From the NCBI GenBank assembly GCA_933207985.1, contig OW240912.1:250075252-250139251 (forward strand): a stretch of DNA of 64,000 nucleotides. The letters run 5' to 3'. This DNA is from Pelobates cultripes. Its lineage: Eukaryota > Chordata > Amphibia > Anura > Pelobatidae. The position numbers and the translations under genes are program-made. Below the pieces are notes generated by a model, which worked only from the letters and a program-made list of their open reading frames with translations, did not search any database and had not been told where the DNA came from. Shown piece by piece: positions 23,746 to 35,119 of this stretch. How positions within the stretch are numbered: position 1 is the stretch's first letter; each line of letters opens with the position of its first letter.

Positions 23746-24754
23746 TGTGACAGACCTCTCTGTCTTTGTATTACTATGATTTAACTTTGAATTGTCTGTT
23801 TGTTCGGTATTTGCCAGTTGTTCGTTTGGTTCTACTTTTCATTCACCTAAATACGAATGACCTACTGAATGGCAGGCCACCCAGCAGAGAAGTGCGCTGC
23901 TCGTTAACCTTTCTGCCCTCACTAACATTGTGGTTAACTGCAGACACTTCCAACTCACGAACAGTTGGCTGGGTGGTCGTCGTTCATATGAAGCAACACG
24001 TGGTGGCGGCCATCTTGGACAGTCGAACGCCCAGCAGTGTTCGTCAACAAACTTATGGAACTAATATCGGACACTATTTCCCACGAACACCATTGAAGTC
24101 GCCGACCCTGTCTGTTCCAGGTTCATACGATACATTGACTATACATGAACAGAACTGCCCCAGACAGCCATCCCATGGAGCCCATTCGTTTCATCGAAAG
24201 CACCATGTACCAGACTTTAGCTCCATGGTGATTGAACTGTATGTATGGGATCTGAGCGCTATTCAGTTATATTGAGTGCTCAGATCTAAGCTATCTGGGG
24301 ATACGTTGAATGTGGGGATTCTGTTCAGTATATTTGGAAATATATATTTTTATGTGTTTTATTGTAGGTATAAAATGGAGGATATTCTCCATCCCTGGAG
24401 GTAATTAACCCAATTATCTCCAGGATAGAGAGGAGAAGTTGAAATGTTCACGTGGGAGTGTTTATTACTGTACATGTATAATATATGATTGGTTGCTGTA
24501 CAAAACGGTCTCAGTCTTCCACAAGGTCCCTATGGGAGTGTCCCTTGCTGGAAGACCTGCATAAAAGATGGGCATGTAGCCCACATTAAACAGATCCTGC
24601 TTGACCCTCAATACAGAGCCTTGTCTCGTACTTGGGGGGCTTATTCGTGTGTTTCCTGTTCGGTGCTTAGGAGTGTTCGGTAGCTGACTTCTCATTCGGG
24701 AAAGGGAACGTCTTTGGCGGCATTAACCCCTTCTATACCCGGGGTACCGTTACA
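23746..24754 (+). mobile_element. complete solo LTR, 1,009 bp
   Basis: The element starts TGTGACAG and ends CGTTACA. Both sides carry the 5-bp duplication GTATG (23741-23745 and 24755-24759), so the ends are exact. Inside are GCATAAAAG (TATA-like, near 24560) and ATTAAAC (near 24587) in promoter order, and several TTCG/CGAA motifs. It is related along its length to the solo LTR at 52734-53953. No internal region is present, so the provirus was lost by LTR-LTR recombination. A 169-codon frame inside is not a gene. Confidence 0.92.
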
Positions 24755-24832
24755 GTATGTATGTATATTTAGAATTGTGCTCCACCCCTCTTTTGTGTTA
24801 GTTTTTACTTTCAGAGATGACACTGATCCACT

Positions 24833-24912
24833 TTAACCCCTTAAGGACCAAACTTCTGGAATAAAAAGGAATTATGACATGTCATACATGTCATGTGTCC
24901 TTAAGTGGTTAA
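24833..24912. mobile_element. 80-bp TTAA MITE
   Basis: TTAACCCCTTAAGGAC at the left is mirrored by GTCCTTAAGTGGTTAA at the right. TTAA plus ends starting CCC fits piggyBac-like target preference. Sister copies: 37051, 37705 and (truncated) 56707. Confidence 0.8.
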
Positions 24913-24944
24913 AGAATAATCTTCCAGGTATAAAAAATAAGTAC

Positions 24945-26000
24945 CATGGGGGGGCAGGGCCTGAGAGAGCTACTCGTGTAATCCCTGATATTTGGGATAT
25001 AAGCTACTAATTTCTCTCTCTAATTGAGCTGCACAAAATCCTACCACAACTCTCATCACACTGAACCACAATACAGAAGCCGCAGGCGGTTTCCCCATGC
25101 TGTTCTGACGGTATATGTTGCCAGCCTAAGGGGTGCAGCAGGCGGAAGAGGTGGCCAATTTCTGGACCTGAGGAGTCACAGGAACCAGCTCACCATGATT
25201 GTTGCCCCGTTCCCCCCTATGGGCTGGTGGGGGTTATCCCGGTCCCCATCCGTGAGGTCCCACCACTCCACTGAACCACCAAGCATACCTAGGCAAGAGA
25301 CCCTTTCTAGCATGTCCCATAGAATGGTGGACGCCAAATGTGAACCTGGAGCTGCACTCACCTGCAGGCTTGATCAGCTCTTTGACGAGTTCTGGAGAAA
25401 AATCATGAATGCCAGCAACAAGGGAACCCACAGGTGCCAAAAGCCCACTCATCCCAGCACTTACGGCAAAAAAGCTTGGCTCCAGGACCACGGCAATTGC
25501 AAACATAGTGGAGACACACGGGCAGATATAGAATGAAGGCAGCCAGGCACAACCTACTATCTGGCCCGCGCAAGCAGTTCTACACCTCTGCTCCATCCCC
25601 TGAAACTCGATCGACGGAAGGCTCCTTGAGATTACAACCAAGCCCTTATCTATGTTCCAACCTGGAGTCCATGTAACCTCCACTCAGGCTCCTATTTCAG
25701 CAGTTCAACCTTACCACAACGTGTCTCTGAGCTACCCAAGAGAGGCATGGGGTGAACTAGGACTGAGACTTCTATGGGAATACTCAAATTCCACCAGTCT
25801 CCTATACACTGCATACCATTTTGGCTCTCCATCTCATACTGTTATTTTATTGGTCTGCTTTGTTTATGGGGGGAGGGTATACCAAGGCACTCACTTTCTA
25901 ATTGGGGGCCTCGTGGTTGTCTTACTTATCTCAAGCCCACTGCTCAGAATGAGTATAAGCGTAGTATAACTATAACAGAGCTGAAGCATTTGTCATCTAT
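24945..26000. repeat. unclassified retroelement-like region
   Basis: About 1 kb with higher GC than its flanks and long but motif-free frames on both strands (25024-25536 plus, 25234-25683 minus). The start, GGGGGGGCAGGGCC, looks like an element end. It could be the 5' part of an L1-like element, but I see no diagnostic motif. Confidence 0.35.
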
Positions 26001-26004
26001 CTTT

Positions 26005-26530
26005 TATACTATCTTAATGGAACAACACAGCCTAACAAGGCTGAAACGATCGTTTGGGGTTGCTGTGTCTCTCGATCTTGCTTCTCTCTGTAATGGCACA
26101 AGATGAGCTAAAACCAGCTTGAGATATGAGCGGGGACACACCGAAGGGCAGGCTACTTCAGCTGCTGCCCGTTCTCAGTATTCTCTTGCGCCCTGTTTTT
26201 TGCTCTCCACAAGTTTAACGGGTAATCCACATGTGGACCCCTTGCTCACGGTGCCTAGAGAGATATCAACTATGCCTTTTTGATGATGCCTAACAAGGCT
26301 GAAACGATTGTCTGGGGTTGCTGTGTCTCTCGTGCAGAGAGAACTTGCTGGCATTTCGGATCTGGACTGCCCATATGGGTGGGACCAGTCTGATATGTTT
26401 CAGAGATGTTCTCTCTGTAATGGCACAAGATGAGCTAAAACTAGCTTGAAAACTGAGCGGGGACCCACCGAAGGGCAGGCTATTCCGTTCTCAGTATTCT
26501 CTTGCACCCTGTTTTTTGCTCAACACTGTA
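26005..26530. repeat. two tandem copies of a ~250-bp repeat
   Basis: The first copy runs from CTAACAAGGCTGAAACGATC near 26,030 to CCCTGTTTTTTGCTC near 26,200. The second has the same landmarks near 26,288 and 26,520, with extra sequence in its middle. Both carry GGGGTTGCTGTGTCTCTCG and CACCGAAGGGCAGGCTA. Confidence 0.8.
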
Positions 26531-27119
26531 TTTAAGCCTGTTTTACATATTATTTTCATGATACTAATCTTATGTCTAGATTGTATTGCTAGTTTAATTA
26601 CTTTAAATTAACTTTGAGTTCTCACTTTAGTGAATAACCTTAATAATGTATACGCAGGTAACATATTTTAGTCAGCACTTTTTGATTTTGTTTTAGTAAA
26701 TAGTTGTGAATGTTGCAGTTTCCATTAAAAAAAACAACCTTTTATTGTTTAATAAAAAAAAGGATTCCATTAGCATACCATTAAACCTTATGTAATGGTA
26801 TTAATGTTTTTGCAGAGTACTGTTGATATCCATTAAATGTTCATCCAATCAGTTTTGTGCTTTCTCCCAGCATTCCATGCGAAATATGCAAATATGCAAA
26901 AATATAACATAAAAAAGAAACATATAATTCTACAATATTGCTCTAGAAATAATGATTCTGCAGAAGTTTATGCACATTACAAGTGAAAGCATTACACACT
27001 TTAAACCACAAAATTTTTAACTACATTTAATTGAACAATGTATCTGCATTTAGTAGTGACTTATATATATATATATATTTTAATAAAGCTCCTTAGTCTA
27101 TACAATAAAATAAAAATTC

Positions 27120-27260
27120 ACTAAAATGTTGCATGCAAAGTAATAAAAGATTTATGTTGGCGTCATCATCTTTTTTATTTCCCCTGGCTCAAGTCAAGTA
27201 ATCTCCGAAGCAGAACTCAATTAATGGGTGCCGTTTATGACAACATAGATCAACAAAGAT
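27120..27260. other. candidate conserved non-coding block
   Basis: Mixed composition without repeats, containing ATGCAAAG (octamer-like), TCAATTAATGG and TCAAGTCAAG. Called from texture only. Confidence 0.15.
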
Positions 27261-27639
27261 GGGAAAAAGTCAATATTATATTCAGTCATGCAAAAATAAT
27301 CCAATTACATAAACATAGTTTAGAATCAATGTGAAATTGTTTATTTTAGTCACTTTGGGATGTATTTACTAAGTGCTAAAATTTCTTTTGATTACATCAA
27401 ATAAGCTTTTTTTTTTTAGATTTTCAGATTTATTTATATTTTTAGTATACACAGAAACCATAGTGATGTTTTTTTTTCAGAATGTATTCAGCAGCTGGAA
27501 TTTATGTGGTTGTGAAATATTAGCTGACTTATGAGAGGTCGGCCAAAGTCAACCTAAATTAATTCTCTACTAAATGTTTTATAGACAGTCTCAATTATTT
27601 CATTTTAAGCCTTAGACTCTAGAGTTTAATTTATCTATA

Positions 27640-27800
27640 GTCCCCATAAACTAAAACATTGATACATAGGCAGCTCTATTCAATTATCTCGTCCATTTTC
27701 TGGAGTTAATTAGGTAATGAATGTATTGCTTAAAACCAACCATTTCAGTGGCATCAAAGACTGATCGCTATGTCTGACAACAACCTGGATTTGGCATTGA
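27640..27800. other. candidate conserved non-coding block
   Basis: Contains CAATTATC, GGAGTTAATTAGGTAATG and a long complex-sequence tail, which look like clustered homeodomain cores. Texture only. Confidence 0.2.
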
Positions 27801-30289
27801 AGCTATTGGTGTTAGTTCTCTAAGAAAAAAAACACCCCTTTTCTGCCAAAATAATCATATTATCAGGGCTCAAAATTGAGAAGACATTCACCCCTTGCGA
27901 GTGTGTCATGAATCCTCCAGGCTTGCAGCGGAGAGTATTATTATTGTAAGACCATAGAATGATCTACCTAATCTTTTTTCCTATGGTGCCCATTTCTTAC
28001 CTGCCTTGTCTAATTTTACTAAAGACAACTGTTTATGTTCCTCTCTGGGAAAAGAAAGTTGAAGATTTTTGCTTCACCTTTTTATTTATAATGTAACCTT
28101 TCCTCTTGTTGTTGTTTTTAAAATGTATTGTAGAAAACATACAATAAAAACAGTTTGGGAAAGAAAGGTGTTGGGTTTGATTTAACAAGCGCAAGTGTGG
28201 GTTATCCCACCTTTGAGATCTGGAAGCATATTCCAATACCAAAACGTACACATTACATTTCTTAGGGGTCCTTGCCATCTGTGCATTTATGCATTACATG
28301 TCCTCTTTTTAAAAAAGTGATAAGCTATGTCATCCCTTACAGCAAACTAGAATAAAAATTGATGGAATTTGAGACCCTTGGAACAAGTTTTACCATTAGT
28401 CTAAGTCTCAAGGTCATAACTCCTCCTTTCTATGATCATAGCTTGGAAAACCAACCTGTGAGTAACAATAACCTCCACCCATGTTGGCTTGTGTGAACTA
28501 TTGGTACTAGGAATTTGACGATGGTCGGATACATTGTGTTGTATTTCCCTTGTCTTAATAACTTGTATTGTGGTATTTTCCTTTTGATATATTGTAATAT
28601 TTCCTTCCTCGTCTGTATAAATTGCAAGATATATTATTTGTCTATCTTTTCACATAACATAAGACTGTTGTACTAATTAATTTTTGCACTATAACAAAAC
28701 TCAATAAAGTATAATTAATATGAACTGAATAGAATGATGTGATTCAGCAGTAAATATTTCCCGAGTGCTTTACCTGTGAGAGACTTCATAAACGTGCAGG
28801 AGGTGAGGAAACCATCAATTCTGTCGCCCACGATGTGCTACATTAGATGGATATCCTACTATGTGCTTTATTAAGGCCTTTAATGCAATATAAAAGATCT
28901 ATTTTGGTATGCAGTGAAAATATAAATAGTCTAACAAATGCGTATGAACAAAAGAAATGTAAGCTGTTGCTAGATTAAATGCATCAATTATTTTGATAAC
29001 TAATAATTGGCTTATAATTAAAACATATTTCAATATGCTATATATAAACTAATACAATGCACTTCAGATAAATGTCTGCTTGTGATTTGTGTAAAAAAAA
29101 AAAGGGGGACATGTTCTACACCCATGACAAGCAAATGTAGCAAAACTATTTTTTCTGAGTGTAGAAAGGGTGTTTATGGTTCATCTAACATAATAATGGT
29201 TAAATCTTTAAAGTCCATTTGGCAGCTGTACTGCTTGAAGCTATATACACCAAATTTAACTTGATGAATTATTCATGTTTGACTCATATTGTGGTGTAAT
29301 TATTATGTTTTTCTTTACAGTTGCACATAATAGCCTGAATTTTAAACATTTATGTATTATATTTATATGTCAGTTATTAAAATTGGTGAGCAATAATCAA
29401 AAATACAGGGTACTTCAATGTATAACAGTCGCATTTGCTCCTTTACCAATCCAGCAGTGGTGTTCACCTGATAGAGAACACATTTCTGTGACAAGCAATG
29501 TTCAGTTCCTCTCTGCCATATGCAGAGGAACTGAAAAAAAGGTCAATACTATACTGGAGCTTATATAATTCATATTTAATGCTGTATTTTTGGCAGCTAG
29601 TAGAAAAAGGGAGTGAACATATTAGGATATATATACAACCTGCAATGTCTTATATAAAATACAATGCCAGATTTAACCAAGGTGCTCTGTTTACCATATA
29701 TGCAATGTAAAACTTATAATGGAATTTTTGAAAAGTGTATTTCCAGGAATACAATTACTAGCAACCACAAGCATTTTTATTTATATTTTTGTGATACTTA
29801 TTGTAATTTAAAAAAAAAAAATATTTGTGCTTTAATGTGAATATTTTGGAACACACATAATTTGTAGAACCAATGAGAATGAAAATAAGAACTACAGGAT
29901 GAATGTAATGAACACAATAAAGTTTTATTCTTACATTTTTATAAAAATCCCTAAGAGATAAGCACTAAAGCTTGTTTACAGTCTTGTTGGTAAATAGCAG
30001 CTGAACAATACAGGGCCACCATCAGGACATGACAACCGTGAAAGTGCACACAGCCTTACATGCAAACAGACCCGGTAAGGGAGATATTTTTATCTTTTGC
30101 AGAGCTTGTGCAGCAGAAAAGGGACACAAGGTTTTCAGCCCCAGCTTTCAGAGCATTACCACGGTATCCACAGCATTGAAACCACAGATGTTGGTAAGAA
30201 ACAGGGAAACGGAATAAACGAAAAAAAAATATATATAAAATTATATGAACAATTCTATGAACAAAATAAATCTAAAGAGAAAAAGCTCC

Positions 30290-30600
30290 CACAAACACAC
30301 AATGCATCCCTACATGCACACACACACAAACACACACACAATGCATCCCTACATGCACACACACACACACACAAACACACACACAATGCATCCATACATA
30401 TACACACACAATGCATCCATACACACTTGCACAATGCATCGTTACACACATACACACACACACACACAATGCATCCTTACATACACACACACAATGCATC
30501 CCTACATACACACACACACACACATAATTTGCATCCATACATGTGCGCACACACACACACACACACACAATATGCATCCCTTACACACACAGACACATAC
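30290..30600. repeat. CA-rich minisatellite with 'ATGCATCC' units
   Basis: Repeats of (CA)n followed by AATGCATCC(C/A)TACA. Long frames on both strands encoding His/Thr or Cys/Val repeats are artefacts. Confidence 0.9.
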
Positions 30601-30639
30601 ACAATCAGTGGTGTATCCTGGTTTTGTGCTGCCCTAGGC

Positions 30640-31005
30640 ATGTGTGTGTGGGGGGGGGCACTGTGTGTAAGGGTGCTGTGTGTGTAAGGGCGCTGTGCAT
30701 GTAAGGGCGCTGTGTGTGTGTGTGTGAAGGCGCTGTGTGTGTGTGTGAAGGCGCTGTGTGTGTGAGGGTGCTATTAGAGTGTGTGTGTGAGGGTGCTGTT
30801 AGTGTGTGTGTGTAAGGGTGCTGTGTGTGTGAGGGTGCTGTTAGTGTGTATGTGTGATGGTGCTGTGTGTAAGGGTGCTATGTGTGTGAAGGTGCTGTTA
30901 GTGTGTGTGTGTAAGGGTGCTGTGTGTGTGAGGGTGGTGTGTGTGTGTGTGTATGTGTGAGGGTGCTGTGTGTGTAAGGGTGCTGTGTGTGTGAGGGTGC
31001 TCAAA
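30640..31005. repeat. TG-rich minisatellite with 'AAGGGTGCTG' units
   Basis: Units of GTGTGTGTG plus (A/G)AGGGTGCT and sometimes GTTAGTG. A GC-richer 40-bp piece separates it from the CA array. Confidence 0.9.
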
Positions 31006-31389
31006 GGCTAACACAGGAAAAATAAACAAGGTTTAAGTTGATGTGGGCTGAAACATAGGTTTATTTAGATAAGTACAGTTTAAAAATGTTGCCTAACTGA
31101 CACTGGACGTCCTCACGCTCGAAGGGCTTCAAAGTAAACAAAAAAGTGAATTTATTTTAAGAAGATGTGCATATAACCAATGTTTCAGTCCAACTATTCA
31201 GTCCTTGACATATTAAGAAAAGTTTGATAATGGGACTGAAATGGTGAATGTATGCTGCGGCACAGCTGTGAAAAACAAATGACGTTATCTTGTTGATTTT
31301 GAAGTCCTAGCAATGGGAGGCTATTGTGCATTTGTGGCAAAAAGCTGCACGGCCACTCAGCATCACCATGTCCCCATGGTTCAGCGCCT

Positions 31390-31610
31390 CCATGCAGACA
31401 TAATCTAACATACTACCCCCTCTCCCCATTCTAATACACTGCCCACAAATCCAATACACTGCCCTCACCCCCATTCTAATACACTGCCCACAAATCCAAT
31501 ACACTGCCCCCTCCCACCACTCTAATACACTGCCCCTCCACCCAATCTAATGCACTACCCCTTAATTTAATATACTGCCCCCCCCCCAATTTAGTACACT
31601 ACACCGGAAG
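31390..31610. repeat. degenerate ~20-bp minisatellite
   Basis: Repeats of 'CTAATACACTGCCC' with C-rich spacers. Confidence 0.8.
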
Positions 31611-31639
31611 GTCCCCCAACCCCTTCTTCTCCTACCTTA

Positions 31640-31915
31640 AGATGAGCCGCCTGTCCTTCAGATCGAGCCCAGCTTTTCTTTACTCAAGCTGGCCAGATGC
31701 TCTTCTAGCACTGCGAGCAGAAGGGGGAGTGGCTGGCCTGCAAGAACACGTGATCGACCGTGGGAGGGAAGACAAAAATCAGACAGGAAATTTCTTTCCT
31801 GTCTTGCATCTGGTCCCAGCTACAACACAAAGTGGCCCCAGGGTAGGTGGGCCGCAAATATATCCATTGTGGGCCTCATGTGGCCCATGGCCACAAGTTT
31901 GACATGCTTGATGTA
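31640..31915. repeat. unclassified GC-richer repeat
   Basis: Ends in a GTGGCCCATGGCCACAAGT-like segment with an internal mirror. The open frame at 31642-31902 shows no motif. Confidence 0.4.
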
Positions 31916-31959
31916 AACTGTATAAAATTACCATGAAGAGAAATTATTAATGAGGGATA

Positions 31960-32038
31960 TCCCATTGTAAAGCGGTACGGAATTTGCTGGCCATATATAA
32001 ATAATAAAATAATAATTATAATAATAATAATATTAGCA
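31960..32038. repeat. repeat tail ending in (AAT/ATA)n
   Basis: Sequence TAAAGCGGTACGGAATTTG, then TATATAAATAATAAAATAATAA and an ATA run. It looks like the 3' tail of an interspersed element. Confidence 0.5.
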
Positions 32039-32088
32039 GTAACAAACTATGCAATTACAGGTATGTTAGTTACATATATAATCCTATT
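32039..32088. repeat. 50-bp direct repeat, copy 1
   Basis: Identical to 34199-34248, exactly 2,160 bp away. Flanks are unrelated on both sides. Confidence 0.9.
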
Positions 32089-33295
32089 CAATGAGTGAGT
32101 CTGCTCTGAAGTGAATGAGTTTACTGTACAGTGACTTAGACTCACTGATCTGAAATAAAATAGCCTGCTTTGCAGTGAATGAAATAGCCATCAAGTGAGC
32201 AAGCTTGCTCAACAATGAATGAGATTATCTTACAGGCAGTGAGACTGCTCATCTCTAAGTAATATTAGCTCTGTGAATGAGACTCCCCCCAACTGTATGA
32301 GATGGCAACCAATTAATTATTGCTCTAAACTGAATTACAGCAAATTAATGGGTGGGCCCTGTAGGTGGAGTCATGGGTGGGCCTTGTGGACAGACACCGG
32401 GGTGGGCCAAGGGTGTCCAGGCCTTAAGCTGTGTGAGGGGCCTCAAAATTTCAGATGACAGCCCTGACATTCGGCATCTTATAGTGGCTAAAATTATCAC
32501 CAGGTTTACAGCTGCCTTACTTCAGTTTTGCAGTCTATCACTCTTAAAAGCTACAGCTTCAGATATTTATTGGTAGGTAGCTGGTAAAACACAGAACCTC
32601 ACCCCTGAGTTTTACCATTTGTTGCAAGTAGCAAAGGACAAGTAATAGTTGGCCAGTAAAAAGTAGTAACTGGGTTGAAACAATATAATGTTGTGTTTTA
32701 ATAGGATATCTAGGAAGTTAACTGTCATTAGCCCCTTTTCACAGGGCCAGCTTTTTTAGGATAGAAGCAGCCAGTAACAAATATAAACAGGGTTGTAAAC
32801 CAGTCATTTAGTAGATAGTAGTGGCTCCCATAGATAATAATGTGCGCCATTAGTCACTACTAGACTTGAACATTCGGTTTTGGGCAAAATGAGATGGATC
32901 TGGTCTTATTGGCTGTTTGGTCAAATTCTGTATCTCCAAAGCGCCATGTGAATGTAAAACTGAGCAATCGACAAAGCGTTGCCTGAATATGGTCGGATGC
33001 TTGGGGATTAGAAGTTCCACGCCAACTACCTGTCCCTATTTGTGTAGGTAAACACCCGCTAAATATAGCCACAGGCAATGAGAAGTGACTAAATGCTTAA
33101 AAAAGTAGCAGCATGCCCTTAGTGACAGAGTTCTGAGGGAGGTGGGAATGTGAACAGAGTCTATGTAACAGTGTCTATTATTGCAAATTGTATATGTACA
33201 GGAAAGAAAGCTTAAACCACTGTCCCTTTAATTGATTTATAATACCTTTATATAACTGTTTATGAAATGCATGTAAATTGAACCCAGGAGATTAT
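32089..33295. other. DNA between direct repeats, no gene
   Basis: Starts with degenerate AGTGAATGAG-type repeats (32092-32270), then GTGGGCC-rich repeat DNA near 32,350. Nothing coding. Confidence 0.4.
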
Positions 33296-33753
33296 AGGGA
33301 TCCTATAGTGCCAGGAAAATAAAGCAGTTTTTTTGGCACTATAGGTCCCCACAGTGCCCCCTCCCTCACGCTCCCACTCTCACAGTGCTGAGGGGGTTAA
33401 AACCTCTTCAGTCACTTACCTGAATCCAGCGCGGATGTCCCTCGGCGCAGGGTCAGGCTCCGCCACCGCTCCTCCCTCACACTTGTATTACGATTTCCTC
33501 ATAGAAAAGCATTAATCAATGCTTTCTTATGGGGAAACAACTGATGTTGGAGGCCCTCATGCAGAGCGTGAGAACGTCCAGCGTCAGATTACGGACCAAA
33601 GGTCTGTTTGGATTCTGGTAGACAGCCACAAAGGGCAGACTTAGCACTGCAATGTAAACAGTGCAAAAGTGCAAGTGCAATAGGGACAAAGCACCCAGAC
33701 CACTTCAATGAGCTGAAGTGGTCTGGGTGCCTAAAGTGCCCCTTTTGGTTTAA
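33296..33753 (-). mobile_element. MITE of the GGCACTATAGG family
   Basis: Subterminal TATAGTGCCAGGAAAA near its left end and GAAGTGGTCTGGGTGC near its right end match, in reverse order, those of the element at 37127-37566. TTAA is present at the right end only. Non-coding. Confidence 0.65.
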
Positions 33754-34198
33754 GGGTGAATAATTACTATTTCAGAATTATATAAGGCATTGCAATTAAA
33801 CATTTAGTTATACGCCCAAGTTGTCTTTTTGCTGCTGTCTTTAATGACTGAATTCCTTTAAGTGAAATGCCATGTTATACACTCTAAAATGGGTTCATTT
33901 AAAAAAAAAAAAAAAAAAATGATTATTACTAGCAAGTCTGCTTTAAATTGACTGTATGCTATAAACATATCAACCAAGAGTGGAAATATTAAATAAAATT
34001 TTGATTTCAAAGATTCTCTTCAATACAATATCTTTCCTGTTTTCCTTAATTAAAACCGACTTCAAATCTCATGGGCTGATTCCAAAGGATACATTGGAAA
34101 ATCACCTGCTAACTTAAAATGTAGCATATAGTGTTATGCACATCTTTACTGTATAATACTGAAAATCTGACACGTCACTTTGACTCACTAAGATTACT

Positions 34199-34248
34199 GT
34201 AACAAACTATGCAATTACAGGTATGTTAGTTACATATATAATCCTATT
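34199..34248. repeat. 50-bp direct repeat, copy 2
   Basis: See copy 1 at 32039. The interval of 2,110 bp between them contains a MITE. Confidence 0.9.
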
Positions 34249-34578
34249 TAATTTTTTGTATAATACTTATGCAATGCCTTTGTTACCATTTGCCAGCTTT
34301 TAGTAGCTTTTTCAGAAAACTGCCTGAAGGGAAACAGTCCAGAATCACCATGAGATCTCTGAATAGAAAGTGACAAGCAAGCCATATTAGTGTATCAAAT
34401 GTAACACATGTTTTACTATATGGAAAAGAGATTCGATTTTTTCTCACTGCATGTCCAGTTACAAGGGTATGTCTAGCGTGCAATAATAGTTTTAACTGGA
34501 CTGTGCAGGAACCAACTTAGATATGTAAACTTAGATAGAAGACTTGTAAATAATTTTTATAACAGCCTGCACAAAAAA

Positions 34579-34579
34579 T

Positions 34580-34611
<32 letters not shown>
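34579..34611. repeat. (TA)n microsatellite
   Basis: Pure TA alternation. Confidence 0.9.
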
Positions 34612-34613
<2 letters not shown>

Positions 34614-34644
34614 CCACTAAACAAATAATTCCATTAATGCAGGG

Positions 34645-35110
34645 TTCGACAAATCCCAGGTGCCAGGATGCAATGGCGACTATAAATTTCACCCTGGCGC
34701 CTGGGATTTGCCAGCTATTTAGTTAATGTGGCTGCCGGAGCTTTGAATATTGGAGCGGCCACCCTGAGGAGCATGGAGGAGGCTGGCTGAGGCAACATTG
34801 TAGGCGGAGCGCGATGGAGCAGTACTCTGCCTGTAGCTCCTTTCTGCTCCCTTGTGCTCTGTAATGATGCCGGGGCCGGAATATGACAGAGAGAGCAAGG
34901 GAGCAGAGAGGAGCTACATGCAGAGTACTGCTCCCTCGCACACAGGAAGAGAGCAGACCTACTGGACCCCAGGGAAAGACCCATTCAGCTCTCCCAAAGG
35001 TAGGGAGGGTTCAATTAAAACAAAAATGTAAGTGTGTGTGTGTGTGTGTGTGTGAAAGAGCCTGTCAGGGTGAGTGTGTTTGAGCCGGTCAGAGCGAGGG
35101 TGTGTGAGCC
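34645..35110. repeat. unclassified repeat starting with an inverted repeat
   Basis: CAAATCCCAGGTGCCAGG (34650-34667) mirrors CCTGGCGCCTGGGATTTG (34692-34709) with one mismatch. GC-richer DNA follows, then TG runs and GAGCCGGTCA units near 35,050-35,115. Confidence 0.5.
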
Positions 35111-35119
35111 GGTCACATG

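Larger units (their letters stand above)
26531..30285. other. gene-free AT-rich DNA
   Basis: Contains a MITE remnant near 26,600-26,640 (TTCTCACTTTAGTGAATAAC), a TA run near 27,060, and two stretches of non-repetitive texture listed below. The region 28,400-28,700 ends in CTCAATAAAG and could be an element tail. No coding similarity. Confidence 0.45.

Noticed and set aside
23766..24275. 169-codon frame
   Set aside because: It lies wholly in the solo LTR, whose ends are fixed by target duplications.
25024..26106. Several 100-170-codon frames on both strands
   Set aside because: They overlap each other in a GC-richer repeat and none contains a recognisable domain.
30097..30687. Long frames rich in His/Thr or Cys/Val
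   Set aside because: They are translations of the CA-rich minisatellite; the same happens on the opposite strand.
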